Assembly (NCBI GenBank): GCA_949316495.1
Contig: OX439002.1
Span: 54,897,531-54,961,530 of the forward strand
Direction of reading: 5' to 3'
DNA length: 64,000 bases
From: Amphiduros pacificus
Lineage: Eukaryota; Annelida; Polychaeta; Phyllodocida; Hesionidae
The translations under genes were made by a program, and so were the position numbers. The notes beneath the pieces are model-generated. The model was given only the letters and a program-made list of their open reading frames with translations. It made no database searches and was not told where the DNA came from. Positions within the stretch are counted from its first letter, which is position 1, and each line of letters begins with the position of its first letter. Shown in pieces: positions 11,901 to 23,380 of the stretch.

Positions 11901-12850
11901 AAGATGTTTATCAATATAATATAATATGAATGAATGAATGAATGAAAGAATGAATGGTTGCTTAGAAGCACATCAACTAACAGGGTTATTCAGTGCCTAA
12001 AAATGGTAAAAAACAAACGTTTTCAATATAATATGACTGATAGATACATTAATAAATTCCTGTGGTAATCTGGGGTCCATTTTATCCAAATTATTACTAA
12101 ATCGATTTGAGCCAGCCTTGGCATCAACTTACTTGTAGTGACTCTTATTCATTATGATTTATTTTATATTTTCCACAGTTTTGGTGTAAATGGAGAATTA
12201 AATCGAGTACATGTTGGTTCTTTCCAAAGAGATCCCTTTATCAGGGCTTCACCCAAGGTGGCCAGGGATGTTTTGAAGGCAATGTACACATTTATGGCTC
12301 TCTGCTACTCTCCAGAGAATTTAATCACCCACAAATTACAACCAGGTAAACTCCGTTCTGATGGTTTGCACCTGAAAATGTGAAATGGCGAATCAAATTT
12401 CTAGAGATAAATTGATAGATAAAAGTGAACTGCCACATGATTATACAGTACAGCAAGAACATTTGAAATTTTAGATTGATGCAGAAAATATTGCACAGTG
12501 AAACAGAGATAGTCGATTCTCTACCCCTATGTTTAACAGAGTAGGAAAATACAAATTTCTAGTTTTTAAGAGGAAGCTCATTTCAGTAATCAAAAAGAGA
12601 ATTTGACAGGATTTTTGGTTTTTCACAATATTCGAGTGAATAAAATGTTAGTAAATAATAGTCATATATCAAAATATTTTCATAAATTTCAGGTGAAATT
12701 GTTTGTCTGAACAACTATCATGTATTGCATGGCCGGAAGAGCTATACTCCCCTCTACAACACAGAGCGTACCCTGGAGGGATGCTACATAGACTGGGAGG
12801 AGACATGGTCTTGTCGCAGAGTTCTGGAAACAGACCTTGGAATGCTGTGA
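5945..12850 (+). CDS. BBOX1-like: Gamma-butyrobetaine dioxygenase-like 2-oxoglutarate oxygenase, 9 exons
   Basis: Predicted 457-residue Fe(II)/2-oxoglutarate dioxygenase of the butyrobetaine/trimethyllysine hydroxylase family, which acts in carnitine synthesis. Exons: 5945-6224, 6581-6717, 7091-7282, 7463-7608, 8482-8590, 10121-10192, 10638-10750, 12179-12345, 12693-12850. They sum to 1,374 nt with no internal stop. The first 40 residues are basic with no acidic residue, suggesting a mitochondrial leader (inference). Exon 2 has WLRDNCKCDQC, the CxCxxC zinc site of the N-terminal domain, and exon 3 has GHKSVY, the likely fourth zinc ligand. Exon 5 holds the HTD iron motif. Exon 9 holds VLHGR (second iron His) and an Arg before LEGCY, the expected 2-oxoglutarate contact. 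The C-terminus (EGCYIDWEE) is nearer BBOX1 than TMLHE. The start is the first in-frame ATG; the upstream frame has none. One doubt is the exon 7 acceptor (see findings). The substrate cannot be fixed, as this family is often expanded in invertebrates. Confidence 0.9.
8150..8345. repeat. Minisatellite, about 33-bp unit, in intron 4
   Basis: About six copies of AGAGTGTTAACTACAATGTC with a variable purine-rich remainder. It produces an open frame on the - strand (repeating PDIVVNTL) that is not a gene. Confidence 0.8.
8688..8905. repeat. AT microsatellites, intron 5 of the dioxygenase gene
   Basis: Two runs of TA-rich simple sequence near 8690-8750 and 8836-8900 flank a short unique block. Confidence 0.8.
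8931..9960 (+). repeat. Roughly 150-bp tandem repeat interrupted by a SINE
   Basis: The array opens with an imperfect inverted repeat (ACCCTCGCCCCCTGAT and ATCAGGCTGAGGGT) near 8935-8970. About five units follow, each with TTGACACACATAAGCATCTG, then GACCTTGACCTACTTTTCAA, GGTCACAG and AATAACTCAAGAAC. Spacing between units is about 150 bp once the inserted SINE at 9341-9657 is removed. Confidence 0.8.
9341..9657 (-). mobile_element. tRNA-derived SINE, family 1, full length with TSD
   Basis: A complete copy in reverse orientation: CAAA-type tail at the left, tRNA-like head with TGGCGCAGTTGG A box and GGTTCGAATCCC B box at the right. It is flanked by a perfect 12-bp repeat, GACACACATAAG (9329-9340 and 9658-9669). 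Because the host array itself repeats this word, part of the match could be coincidental, but its position at both ends fits a target duplication. Confidence 0.92.
11236..11260 (+). mobile_element. SINE family 1 head fragment
   Basis: GGGCCGTGGCACAGTTGGTTA matches the first 21 bases of the family 1 SINE, and the similarity then stops. This may be a very short remnant. Confidence 0.5.
11488..11776. mobile_element. 289-bp MITE with 14-bp TIRs and 6-bp TSD
   Basis: It starts CAGGCCTTGACATA and ends with the exact reverse complement, TATGTCAAGGCCTG. TGTTAT lies directly outside both ends (11482-11487 and 11777-11782). Near each end is a short palindrome, GCCCACTTGGGC and GCCCAACTGGGC. No transposase is present. 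It sits in intron 7 of the dioxygenase gene. Confidence 0.82.
11927..11955. repeat. (GAAT)n microsatellite
   Basis: A short run of GAAT repeats in intron 7. Confidence 0.7.
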
Positions 12851-13699
12851 TTAATAACCATACATATATGTTCAGAACTGATTATCACTGAAGCAAAACA
12901 CCCTTGATTGCCAATATCAAAATATATATATTCCAGTTATTGTGTTTACTGCACAACAAGTTATTTGTTTAGCTAAACAACGAATAACAAATTTTTAAAG
13001 ACCTGATAAGGAACAACTTTGAATTATTCTATTCTCTTGATTATGATGTTATGGTGATTGGCATAGCAAAGAGGAATAACAATAAGTTTATTTATTATCA
13101 ACTTCTTTGTTGATATTCTTTGTTGAAGTCCTTTTAGTATATATTCCTAACAGTTTACTACACACAGAATATCATTTTAGTGATAGTATGGACGCTACAG
13201 GGTATTGAGTATTTCAACCCCAAAATTTCATTTTCCTGCAATTGTTTTCATAAAATATAAAATGAAATGTCATAATAATCTTTTTATAAAGTAGAATAAA
13301 ATGAGCCAGTGGTATGAAAAATTAAAGGATAACCATATTATAGCATGTTATGGTCAGAAGAATATGGAAGATATATAAACTAAAATGATCAAAGTATACA
13401 TCAAACGACATATCAAGTGCATAATTTCAAAATAATAAAAATAGTTCCCACAACCAAACATTGTTACTGTATTATACTACTAATTTTATGCATACCATAA
13501 ACAAAGCTTGTGTAATGCATTCTATTTTATTTTATTTTGTTGTATTCAACATAATGAGGTTGGAGTTTTTACCCTATCCTAGTCGTCAATGCTCCTTTTG
13601 CCCATTTCTGCCCAGTGATGTCATCATCTGGGAACAACATAAGGCCCCCAACACACTCTCCCTCTTCTTGTCTGGAGCGTTATGTTCTTCACGGCAACA
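12851..13699. other. 3' flank of the dioxygenase gene
   Basis: Probable 3' UTR then intergenic DNA. AATAAA at about 13295-13300 is a candidate poly(A) signal roughly 450 nt past the stop. A 30-base stretch at 12953-12982 recurs inside the SINE at 13700 (see findings). Nothing else is recognised. Confidence 0.45.
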
Positions 13700-14590
13700 G
13701 GCCATGGTGTAGACCGCAAGCTGATCAGCACCAATTCTGCTGTGGTGATCAAAAGTTGTGGGTTTACTGCGCAACAAGTTATTTGTTTAGCTTTGATCCA
13801 TTCCATGCCGAGATTGAATTCATGATACAATTTCACACATGAGCTGAGATTTGTGCTTAAAGGGTTAACCTTGTCCTTGTAAATCTGTGATGGGTGGGTT
13901 GTCATGTCAAGGACCTGAGACATGACAACTCAGTGAAGCAGCACTATTGTTACATATTTTCTGACTTCTATGGGGTCTTGGGGGAATATGTGAGGAATGG
14001 GGATACTTGCTGGCTGTGAGGTCGGGCCTATCTAGCTGCCTATTATGTCTATCCTAAGATACAAGAAACACTGCAGAGACAGATATACGTATGTATAAGG
14101 ATCACTTTTATTGGGTGTACAACAGCATACATAAAAGCAGACTAGACTAAGCATGACATGAGTGAGACACTAGGAATGCTCTAGGGCATACGGCCCAGTA
14201 TAAGAACACGCCGGTTGGCAACAGTATTCTAGTCAAAGATCTGACTGGCGTGGACCGTATAGCATATGGAATACTGCGTGCTGAGTGTCAATTCTGGCCC
14301 CTTAAGTAGGTCCATGTCTGGATCCATAATGAATCTGACCCATACTGCTCATCCCCGATTGGTGCTTTGATCCTCTCTGCATCAGTGGTGATCTGGAGTA
14401 TGAGGTGATGCGTAGTGTCATTTATATGCGTCATATATATTGTCTATGATATTGTCTATGAAATGTCCATACGTTTGGAGTTCTCACACATGATCAATCT
14501 GTGTCCCACACTATATCTGCAACAAGTAGGTATAATCACGAAATGACTGAAAGAATGTTGAAATTGATTATAATAAAACCAAAAAATTTT
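13700..14590 (+). mobile_element. SINE family 1 copy split by a solo LTR
   Basis: SINE sequence runs from about 13700 to 13947 and resumes at 14511 with CTATATCTGCAACAAGTAGG, continuing to the A-rich tail near 14590. The break is filled by the LTR at 13948-14510. Within the SINE the B box region is also interrupted by about 28 foreign bases. Confidence 0.85.
13948..14510. mobile_element. Solo LTR of an LTR retrotransposon (fossil)
   Basis: A 563-bp sequence with TG...CA ends lies inside a SINE copy and is flanked by a 4-5 bp duplication of SINE sequence (CTAT or ACTAT). A related 519-bp copy lies at 42056-42574, also with matching flanks. No internal coding region is present at either site, as expected of solo LTRs left by recombination. 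The superfamily (Gypsy or BEL) cannot be told from the LTR alone. It is younger than the SINE it interrupts. Confidence 0.75.
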
Positions 14591-14764
14591 TTTTGCTTGC
14601 ATTTGTTTTGCCTTAAAGGGTTGAATTTTCGAGGTTTTAATCTGATTAAGCTGTAAGTCTCTTGAGCATACACCTATTATCGGTCCATCTCGGCCATGTT
14701 ATTGTCACATAGTTTCTGCTTACACCGTCAGAGTGCTTTTATATGAGAAGTGATTTGTGAGTGC

Positions 14765-14885
14765 ATCGACCTTTGTAGGCTATTTTTATGAAATAACGCC
14801 AGTTACCTTGAAAATAAAACTCCTATTTCGGTGGTTTTACTATAAAATCTTAATATTCAATCATCTGCGTTGATAAGAGTCCTTA
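14765..14885. repeat. Interspersed repeat, class unknown
   Basis: The block with ACCTTTGTAGGCTATTTTTA, GCCAGT, TATTTC and TTTACTATAAA is repeated in the same order at 37943-38075. The remainder of 14600-15328 shows nothing that I recognise. Confidence 0.55.
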
Positions 14886-15439
14886 ATCATCAAAATCCTA
14901 GTGTTCTCCAATCATCAATCAGTAAGCCCAGATAGACATTTGAGTCTGGATATAAGACTGGCAGAAACGAGTGTGTGTGTCCTCTTAGCATCCTCATAGG
15001 GGTGATTATATCCTGAGTATTCTTCCACATGAAAACATCACATGTCTTCACCTGCCTTTTTAAAAAGCCAAATAGCTGTTTCATACAACTACATTTTAAT
15101 AATTTGTTTCTTAAATTCATTTATTTTAGAACAAGGCTCAAATAATGTTTTTGGCAAGTAGTTTCTACTTAGAGAGTCATATACAACCGACAACAACAGA
15201 GCTGTGGACGACAACAGAGTTGTGTTTCAGTCTATTAATTGATTGCCAATATTTATCATACCATTTGACATTGTTGGCACATGCAGGTGTCAGAGATTGA
15301 CCTGATTTGAATATTTTCAAGATTATAGATGTACTTTAAAGCATTCATGAAACCTGATTTCAGACACATTTTACATAACATGAATGTTTATACCCTAGTT
15401 GAATGTTTATACCCTAGTGAAGTGATGCATATTATGCAG

Positions 15440-16945
15440 ATGAAAATGACAGAGGTTAACTTGATGCTCCTATCAAGTCTGTCAAGATCACTCAGCACAA
15501 CCTGTACCCTGGATGAGTGACCAACTAAAGCTGGAAAGATCTCTCAAGATGAGGCTTGAGAGAAAAATGAACAAGACCGGCTCTCACATTGACAAGGAAT
15601 TGTATAACTCCCAGAGAAACAAATACAAATCCATGCTGAAATCAGCTCAATCAACATACTTCTCCAACCTGGTTGAAGAAAACAAACCTGACCCTAAAAA
15701 GTTTTTTAGAGTCATTGACACAGTCATGCACAAGGAAAAGGACATATAAATGCCCCAAACTGACTGTGAGGTCACTCAAGCTGAGAAGTTTAACACATTA
15801 TTTCTTGAAAAAATAGAAATAATTCGCCTAGAAATTGATAAAGCTCCACCCTGCCAAATTTCACCACCAGGTGACACTGCGAACAATAGTGCAGCAAGTC
15901 TTGAGAGGTTCACACCCTTAACCATAGATAATGTATAAAAATTGGTCAAAATGTCTGCAAAGAAGTCATGTGAGCTGGATCCTATTCCAACCTGGCTCCT
16001 ACTTGACCTCTTAGATGACCTCTTACCGATAATTACATCATAAAATAAATCACTGATGGAATCAGCAGTATCTGAAAATATGAAGATAGCCACCATAACA
16101 CCCCTGCTGAAGAAACTTGGCCTAGAACTGGTTGAGAAGAACTATAGACCTGTTTCCAACCTAACATATATTTCTAAACTAACTGAGAGGGCAGTAGCAG
16201 ACCAATTGGTCCACCATCTGGTAAGGAATGGCCTTACCGACAAGTTTCAATCCGCCTACAAAGAATATCATAGAACTGAAACTGCTCTGTTAAAGGTGAA
16301 AAATGATATCCTGTGTGCTCTTGACAATAAAAAGTCAGTCAACCTCCTGTTACTTGACCTCTCCGCTGCCTTTGACACCATTGACCACCAAATTCTATTT
16401 CATAGACTGGAGGCTAGATGTAATGTCAAAGGTCATGCCCTCTCCTGGATTCGGTCATATCTAAGTAACAGGAAACAGTGTGTGAAAGTAGGGACTCATA
16501 GGTACTGCCTCATGTCCATAAAATATGGGGTCCAATAGGGCTCAGTCCTTGGCCCCAGACTTTTTACCATTTATATGACACCCCTTTCTGATATCCTAGC
16601 CAAATATGGTCTGAGCTATCATATTTATGCAGATGATACTCAGATTTACATCCCTATGGACCACACTTCCCCCATCAAGTTGATATAAGCAGTCACAAAC
16701 TGGAGGAGTGTATCAGTGAGGTTAGAAAATTCCTTATATCAAACAAGATGAAGATAAATGATGGAAAAACAGAAATGCTTATATGTACTGACAGGTACAA
16801 TACTGCCACCAGCAGTAGTATTCCAGACACAATTAGGGTTGGGAGCTCTGATATCGCTCCTAGTGAGATGGTGGTTGACCTTGGCATCACCTTTGACTCC
16901 AACATGGACATGAAGGCCCAGATCAGAGAAATGTGCTACCACAAT
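15440..16945 (+). pseudogene. Decayed CR1/L2-type LINE, reverse transcriptase region
   Basis: Pieces of a non-LTR retrotransposon ORF2 read in order: the linker before RT (KYKSMLKSAQSTYFSNLVEE), KNYRPVSNLTYISKLTERAV (RT motif 1), LLDLSAAFDTIDHQIL (motif A), a block resembling QGSVLGPRLFTIY (motif B, with a stop where the usual Q precedes GS), YHIYADDTQIYIP (catalytic ADD) and DLGITFDSNMD. Several in-frame stops and frame changes show that it is dead. The endonuclease part is missing, so the copy is 5'-truncated. It ends against the helicase remnant. Confidence 0.9.
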
Positions 16946-16949
16946 TTCT

Positions 16950-17622
16950 CACCTGTGGTAGAAGGGGTGCATGAAATTGTGCTATTTCTTTGACACCTGT
17001 GCTGGAAACGTGACCATCAGTGAGAATTTTAAGTTCATTACCATGGCCACACCACTTGAAAGAAGTGTACACTATTGTCTTTGGGAATTCTTGTTTTTCC
17101 TCCTTCAGTTCATTCAGCAATGGCATGAATATTTCTGTATAGGAATTCTCCACACTTCCACTGTGTGAGGGTCTTCAGCGTACCCCCATATAAGATGTTG
17201 GATCTATCTGGTTGGCCTATGACATGACAGGTTGTGGAACGCATATGTAATGTACTTTTAATGTCATTTTTCATTGCAATTCTTGCTGTTGCCGTCATTG
17301 CAATAATATTGGGTTTGGATGTTGCAGAAATGGGTAAAATATCCTTTATAAACATAAATTTAGTGCAGAAATTGTCGCCCCACTGTACCACTGAATGTGC
17401 TTCATCTATGAATATGTGCTGGACAAGATGGTTCTAAGGTGCTCTTTTAAAGACTCCTAAAATACGACTGTCGAGAAAATCCTCAAGATGGCCAACCAAG
17501 TATTTGAAATCTCCACTTTTTAAATTTGCTGTGATGAGTCCATCACTGTGTTGCTCCTCATCACTGTCACTGTCACTTTCATTGTGATAATTCATATTGG
17601 TAATAACATCTGAAATATACAA
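16950..17622 (-). pseudogene. RecQ-like helicase remnant
   Basis: Reading the - strand: an acidic stretch (SDSDSDEEQHSDG), then IFIDEAHSVVQWGDNF (the DEAH box of helicase motif II with the RecQ-style aromatic Trp), NIIAMTATA (motif III), QPDRSNILY, and in another frame KTIVYTSFKWCG (motif IV) and IAQFHAPLLPQ. The order matches the RecQ helicase core. There is one in-frame stop before the DEAH box and one frame change. Walker A and the C-terminal RQC/HRDC parts are absent. It may be a processed or transposon-borne copy. Confidence 0.75.
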
Positions 17623-18348
17623 CAGACCAAAAATATGATACTAGAAACATCCCATATGTAAAATATATATTGCATGGGTGCCAAATTTCACTTTTTTGAC
17701 TGATTTCAGTATTTCAGAAATCTATTTTAGAATTATCTCATGATTTTCCACTACATTTTAATCATGAACTTTTTATTTTCATTGACTTTATAGCTATGTT
17801 ATGCTGACTATTTTCTGTCATTATATCTGTTATCTTTGAAAAACATTACAGATATTAGCCAGTCAGATTAGAAAGAACGAGCTGGGGTCAGATTTGATAT
17901 GTGGTAGAAATTATCTGCTCAAATATGCTCTTGGCAGGGATATAAAGGAATTAAGCAGATTAAAGTGGATTTTGAAAAATATGTATGCAAATAAATTAAA
18001 ATGGTTAGAGAGGAATTTGATTTCAACAATATCTACGTACTTTTCAGGGCATTGCAAGTGTCTGCAAAAGCAATTTGAACAAGAACTGTACTGAAGGTAC
18101 ACATTTTGATTGCCATCATTTGTTCCTAGAGTTATTAGTTATTATAAACCTTATATTTAAGAGGCACTGCAAAGGAAAATGACATCAAGCACGTATGGTA
18201 ATATGTTTATGACATCAAAAGCAGAATGACGTCACAGTGCTAACACACTTTAAGCCTCATCTGGTGTTTACCAGAGCAAGTGCAGCTGATGACTGAGACA
18301 TATCTCTGCTAAAAGTGCAACCTCCATGTCTTTTTTCTAGGTCTTATT
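17623..18348. other. Intergenic DNA, nothing recognised
   Basis: AT-rich DNA with no exon, RNA or element boundary recognised. Confidence 0.4.
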
Positions 18349-18561
18349 GCAATGGTCTTTGATATCACAACCCACCCGGTCACAGATTTACAAGGACAAC
18401 GGGTTAACCCTTTAGGCACGGGCCCCAGCTCATATGTGAAATTGAATCATGAGTTCAATCTCGGCATGGCCAGGGATCAAACCCACGACCTTTGGATCAC
18501 CACAGAGGAACTGGTGCTAATAAGCTGGAGCTCTAACCAACTGCGCCACGGCCCGTGGCCT
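18349..18561 (-). mobile_element. tRNA-derived SINE, family 1, copy without tail
   Basis: A well-preserved tRNA-like head (TGGCGCAGTTGGTTAGAG) and body in reverse orientation. The 3' segment with the GATGTAAAACCCCAAAC end is absent. Confidence 0.88.
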
Positions 18562-19886
18562 CTTATTGAATGATATTAGCTCTAATTCTATGCAGCAATA
18601 GGAATGATGTTCATGTTAAACTTTTCAAATGAGTACACGAATGCGAAAGATCAATGTACATATACTCTCTTGAAATAACAATAGAAAGGGATAGATGATT
18701 ATTTATACCACCATGGCACTTGCTGGAGCAATGTGCGATACAGGAAAATCTTAGTATGCTTAGTATAATGAAAATACTTAGTATAATGTATCTGTAGTTT
18801 TTTAACTGTTTACCTAAAGCTTTCAATTTTTTGGACAAGAGTCAGCTGTTCTGAGCCAGCCAGTATGAGACCTATTCCTCTGGGTTGGGAAAATAATTGT
18901 TTAATGTGATTTTGATTTGGGAATTGATACTCGTATATTATGGGAAATATTTGATATAAATGCTACAGTTATGTATCTATTACCTTAAGCACTTTAAGCA
19001 CAAATGTAAAATATAAACCTCTTACAAAGTTGTTCATTGATTACTTGTGTTTTTGTTGTTAGAATGTTCTCAAATTTATAAAAAATTATTAAAATTAAAA
19101 ACATTTAAAATATTTAATCAATACAGCCCATATCTTTAGATTAAAAAACTAAAAATAAAAATAGCAAAACACTTAATATTTACACCGTTTCACTGCACAC
19201 TTTAATCAGACATTTATCATAAGAATTGGTGACAAATAACCATTCAGAGCACTCCCCAACAAACAGTGGCAATTGTCACCCACTACATAAACCCGTTTAA
19301 ACCAGAGGTCCTTGATAGTCCTAATATATATTTGGACTAGCATAGTCTAGATGATCTCTGGACGCCCAAGACAAAACATCTAGTTTCTACAGATAAATTT
19401 TAATTAGTGTTAAGATTGTGGATTGGTGTGGTTCACATCATTAATTTGGAGGAAATTCAAACCTGGAAAAATAATAAATCGGTTATTCCATGTTAATTTA
19501 CTGGTAACAAATAGAAATACGCAGTTCATTTGCATAATCATAAGACAGCTCAAAACAAAAAGTTGGTGGACTTCACACCCATAAAACACGCCCCTTTTGA
19601 GACAAAGATAACTCACGGCCAAACACGCTTATATTAACTTCCACTCCATACACACAGGCACACACACATTAATAGTCTCGACTCACTCATAGTACTTGCC
19701 AAAACCTACAAACGTACATGTAAGTATGTAACTCTACTTCCCAAAGCAGAGTATCGGTTTTATTAGATAACATTTTGATCACATACCATCTGGGATCAAA
19801 AGTTATTACATAGGTCTGGTACCATTGTTGTTATTTTATTGTTGGATTTTATTGTACAGTTGTTATTATTTATGCTGAGATAAAAC
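18562..19886. other. 5' flank of the acetyltransferase gene
   Basis: Presumed promoter and 5' UTR. A CA-rich stretch lies near 19655-19670. No specific promoter element can be named and no other gene is seen. Confidence 0.4.
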
Positions 19887-21507
19887 ATGGCGCAAAGGAG
19901 AGAAAAAGTGGACCTGGTGGTTCGAGAGGCCCTTCCGGAAGACTATAAGGCGGTGATAGATATTAACAGGAATGTTTATGACGGTTCAGATTACCTGCCC
20001 GTCATGTACCATCATTTTATGCAGGATCCAAGAGCAGTCTGCTATGTTGCAGAAATGAGAGGAGAAGTGGTATGTTACTGTCCAGAAAAATGCACACACA
20101 TTGAATAATATGCCAAAAATGATCATGAAGTGGCAAGATTAATGAAAGAAGCAGCAAAGAAGTGATCTGAGTTGGATCCTATACTTATTTGGCTTCTACA
20201 TTTTGTATCAAAGCACTTCATTCATGCTCGATTCTTTAAAAGTAACGATAATTTGACCGCTTATTGAAAAACTGGTTTTCGAATTATTGAAAAAGAATTA
20301 CCAGTGTCTTATCTTTTTTGATTGATAAATATGAAAATGTTTAATGATATTGCTGAGTCAGACGAAGTATATGCTCCAAAATATGGAATGCCCTGCCCCT
20401 TCATACTAAAAACCGAGTGTTCTGATCATTATTATCTTATATTAAAAGGTGGGACTTGAGATCGTGTACAAGAACGGAGATGCGTCTGTATCTACTATTG
20501 CAGCCAGGACAAAGTATGAAGGTTTAGGCATTATGGACCAATTAAAAAAACAGAGTTTGATGAAAACTAGCAAACAAAATCCATCTATTAGGAAAGTAGG
20601 ATATGCAACTCTTCTCCTACCAGTGTATGAGAAACTCTTGGGAAAAATTGAAATTTCAAAACAGATGACGCTGGAGAGAATAATGGTTGGTATTTGTGTG
20701 AATATTCTATTTGTAATAAGTTTGAGTGTTATATTATAAATTGAAGTGTATAAAACTGACCCTTGGTCAGTCGCAGAGACTGGGAGGGCTATGTTAAAAA
20801 CCTTTTCTTCTCACCAAGATTTCCGATTTACCAGGAGAAAGACTTTGTATGTATTATATGTTGATCGTAATGATACCTATTATATCGACGTCTTTCAGCA
20901 TTTCATGGTTTATAAAATCAAATGGAGACAACTTCTGGAATCAAAGATACTGAAGCAGGAGAACATTCCAAATGAGGCGCAGTCTGTTCATGTGTTGAAT
21001 ATTGATCAGGCTATGAAGTTTCTTACAAAAGAGACAACTTTGAATAAAATATTTGATAAAAAACCCTTCTTAGTGAACCAAAATGGCTTCAGTGTTGTCC
21101 ATCCAGAGGCAGAAAACATGCGCAAAGTTTTTCAAGAGCACACGGTGATGGCAACAATAAAGGATAAAGGACAAATGAATGAGGAATTACACGCAGTCAG
21201 TTTCCTAACATTTCTGCGTAATCCCATACATGACGTGCTATGTGCCGACCTACATTTCTATGGAGGAACTACTGATGAACTTCTTGGTCACATCTATTGT
21301 TATCTCGCAATTGTTCAAAGACAACACCCATCTGCAACTACTGGGTTGCAGATGGGTGTAACTTTTCCAAATGATTTAGATGTCCTCAAAGTTAAAAACT
21401 TTATGTCAGAAGATTTTGGATGCAACTATCGACCACGTGGAGTGGAAAAATTTGCTATAATTGAAGAGCCATTATTTGATGAAATGTTGAGAGCGTCTAA
21501 GCTTTAA
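19887..21507 (+). CDS. NAT16-like: Histidine N-acetyltransferase-like GNAT protein, 3 exons
   Basis: Predicted 384-residue protein from exons 19887-20069, 20449-20689 and 20777-21507 (1,155 nt, no internal stop). Exon 1 has REALPEDYKAVIDI, DYLPVMYHHFMQDPR and VAEMRGEVVG, a pattern typical of vertebrate NAT16 and its many invertebrate relatives. Exon 2 has the acetyl-CoA loop in the form ARTKYEGLGIMDQL (R-x4-G-x-G), then KVGYATLLLP and ISKQMTLERI. Exon 3 encodes the long family-specific C-terminal domain and ends at TAA. Length is close to human NAT16 (369). The start ATG lies in good context (ACATGG). AATAAA at about 21606-21611 is a likely poly(A) signal. In fish, NAT16-type enzymes acetylate histidine. 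The substrate here is inference, since the family is large in invertebrates. The exon 2 donor was chosen as the GT that keeps frame (G|GTATTT). Confidence 0.88.
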
Positions 21508-22632
21508 TGATTTTGAAGTATTATCAAATATACACAGATTCATGACAATTCCGGGAAGACATTTTGTTATTAGAATGATAAATTTCACAGAATTAATCGT
21601 CTGAAAATAAATCTTTTCATAAACATAATATGCCTAAAGGTTATATGCATGCCATTAATTGCCAGTTAAATATGATTTGACATTGAAAGATAAAACCAAC
21701 TATAATGACATTAAAGTGAACAGGAAATACGCCCTCTGCTGGCCCATAATGACAGAATGATTCCATGGTACGATTTGAATTTAAAATTCTTATTCCCTGA
21801 GAGTAACCTACTTTTTTCTATTTACCTTAACATTGGAGTCATTTGATTAACTATATTGTACTATTCTTTATTTAATTTATTTATTTATTTTTGCAAATTG
21901 CAAAAGGAGGTTATCCTATATTTTCCATTTGATCATACTGTGCTATTTTGTGCTTTCTCACTTCAATTAAAAATAAAGAAATGTGATGAATTTCATTGTC
22001 TGAAGTTGACAGTAAAATATAATTTGATTTCATCACAGTGCTAATTGGGATGTGACTTATTGCTTATATGTTGATAATCATATGACAGTAAAGGGAAATA
22101 CCTTTTTATTTCCTATTTACACAACATGAATAATTGTAATTAAACAACACTTCATTAATTGCATATTGTGTAGTCAAACAAATCAAACGAATTGTACTTG
22201 AATGATTGTAATGATCATGAGGAATATTATGTGCAACTATCAGATATTATTAAAATGTATCATGAGCATCAAAATGTATATGGATGCATATATTGTTAAG
22301 TCCTCACTTGATCTATATCTTTATATCAGGTTCCTACTTAATCTTTATATGAAGTACCCACTTGATCTATACGACCATGTCAAGTCCCCACTTGATTCTG
22401 ATCTAAGATATAGAACATGTTAAAAATCACGTACAAAATGTTTTGTAATGGAAATATTCAGAGATTTCAGAGAGTGTTATTAATTATACAATATTTGTTA
22501 TGATATATGCTTGTGACATAGAGGTGTAAAAAGGCCTGGATCTCACATTCAGTGAAATAATTATGAGTAACTTAAAAAGCATACTGTACAACTGTTCATA
22601 TTATCTAAATACAAAAATTATATATTATAATA
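21508..22632. other. Intergenic DNA with a small imperfect tandem repeat
   Basis: After the 3' UTR of the acetyltransferase gene the sequence is AT-rich. At 22295-22405 three or four imperfect copies of about 31 bp share CCACTTGATCTATA. No gene is recognised. Confidence 0.45.
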
Positions 22633-22727
22633 GGGACAAGGGGTTAATCCCTTTGGTACGGGCCTCAGCAATTTATGTGAAATTGTAACACGAAATTCTG
22701 ACCAACTGCACCACTGTACATGGCCTT
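22633..22727 (-). mobile_element. SINE family 1 fragment with internal deletion
   Basis: GGACAAGGGGTTAATCCCTT and GGGCCTCAGC match the SINE body, and the sequence then jumps directly to a diverged head (GACCAACTGCACCACTG). The B box region is deleted. Confidence 0.75.
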
Positions 22728-23380
22728 CCTCAGTGAATGTTATGAAATACATTTGTGAGAATGTTGAATGGTACTGATTGCCAAACTGAAGAATAGACTA
22801 CCACAGCCAGATTAGCAGATGAGTGGGTACTATTATCAGAGTGTGAACAAAAGCAATCTTGCACTTAGATTGTAATAAAACAGTAAAAAAAGGCAAGGAT
22901 CCACAAGAATAAGCTAGACGACGATCATAGTCCCTGGCAGTCCCGATCACAGTCCCCTGCATTTAGAGTATGTTTTTTTTTCAGAGCTAAGATAATTTGT
23001 TAGTTAAAGGCAGGCTTAGATGTTTTTTTACTTCACCTGAGCTAAGATCTTTTTAAAATTCTGACATACCCCCTTGGTAGTCAAATGGCCAGCCCTTAAA
23101 GTGTGTCAACGCCATCTTGACCTCAAAAACAAATCATACAGTTTTGAAAGTAGCCATACAAGCAAAGTGTATTGGTACAATTTTTCAGAAATAGTAAAAA
23201 CCCATTTTGACAAATATGTGAATCCAAAATTATAAAGAAAAAATATACTTTGACGTATGGGACTAAATTGTGACAAAAAAACACCTGTGAAAGTGATGGT
23301 ACCTACCGTCGGTGGTGGAGAGGGTTGGTGGTCGAGACGGTGGCGACACTGTTTGGGAGTATGGCACTACTTGCGTAGAT

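Noticed and set aside
13586-13923. Overlapping open frames on both strands
   Set aside because: They read through a SINE copy, and other SINE copies give similar frames.
18480-18560. Possible tRNA genes at the sites with intact A and B boxes
   Set aside because: All lie at the head of SINE copies with a common body and tail, and the cloverleaf is not kept.
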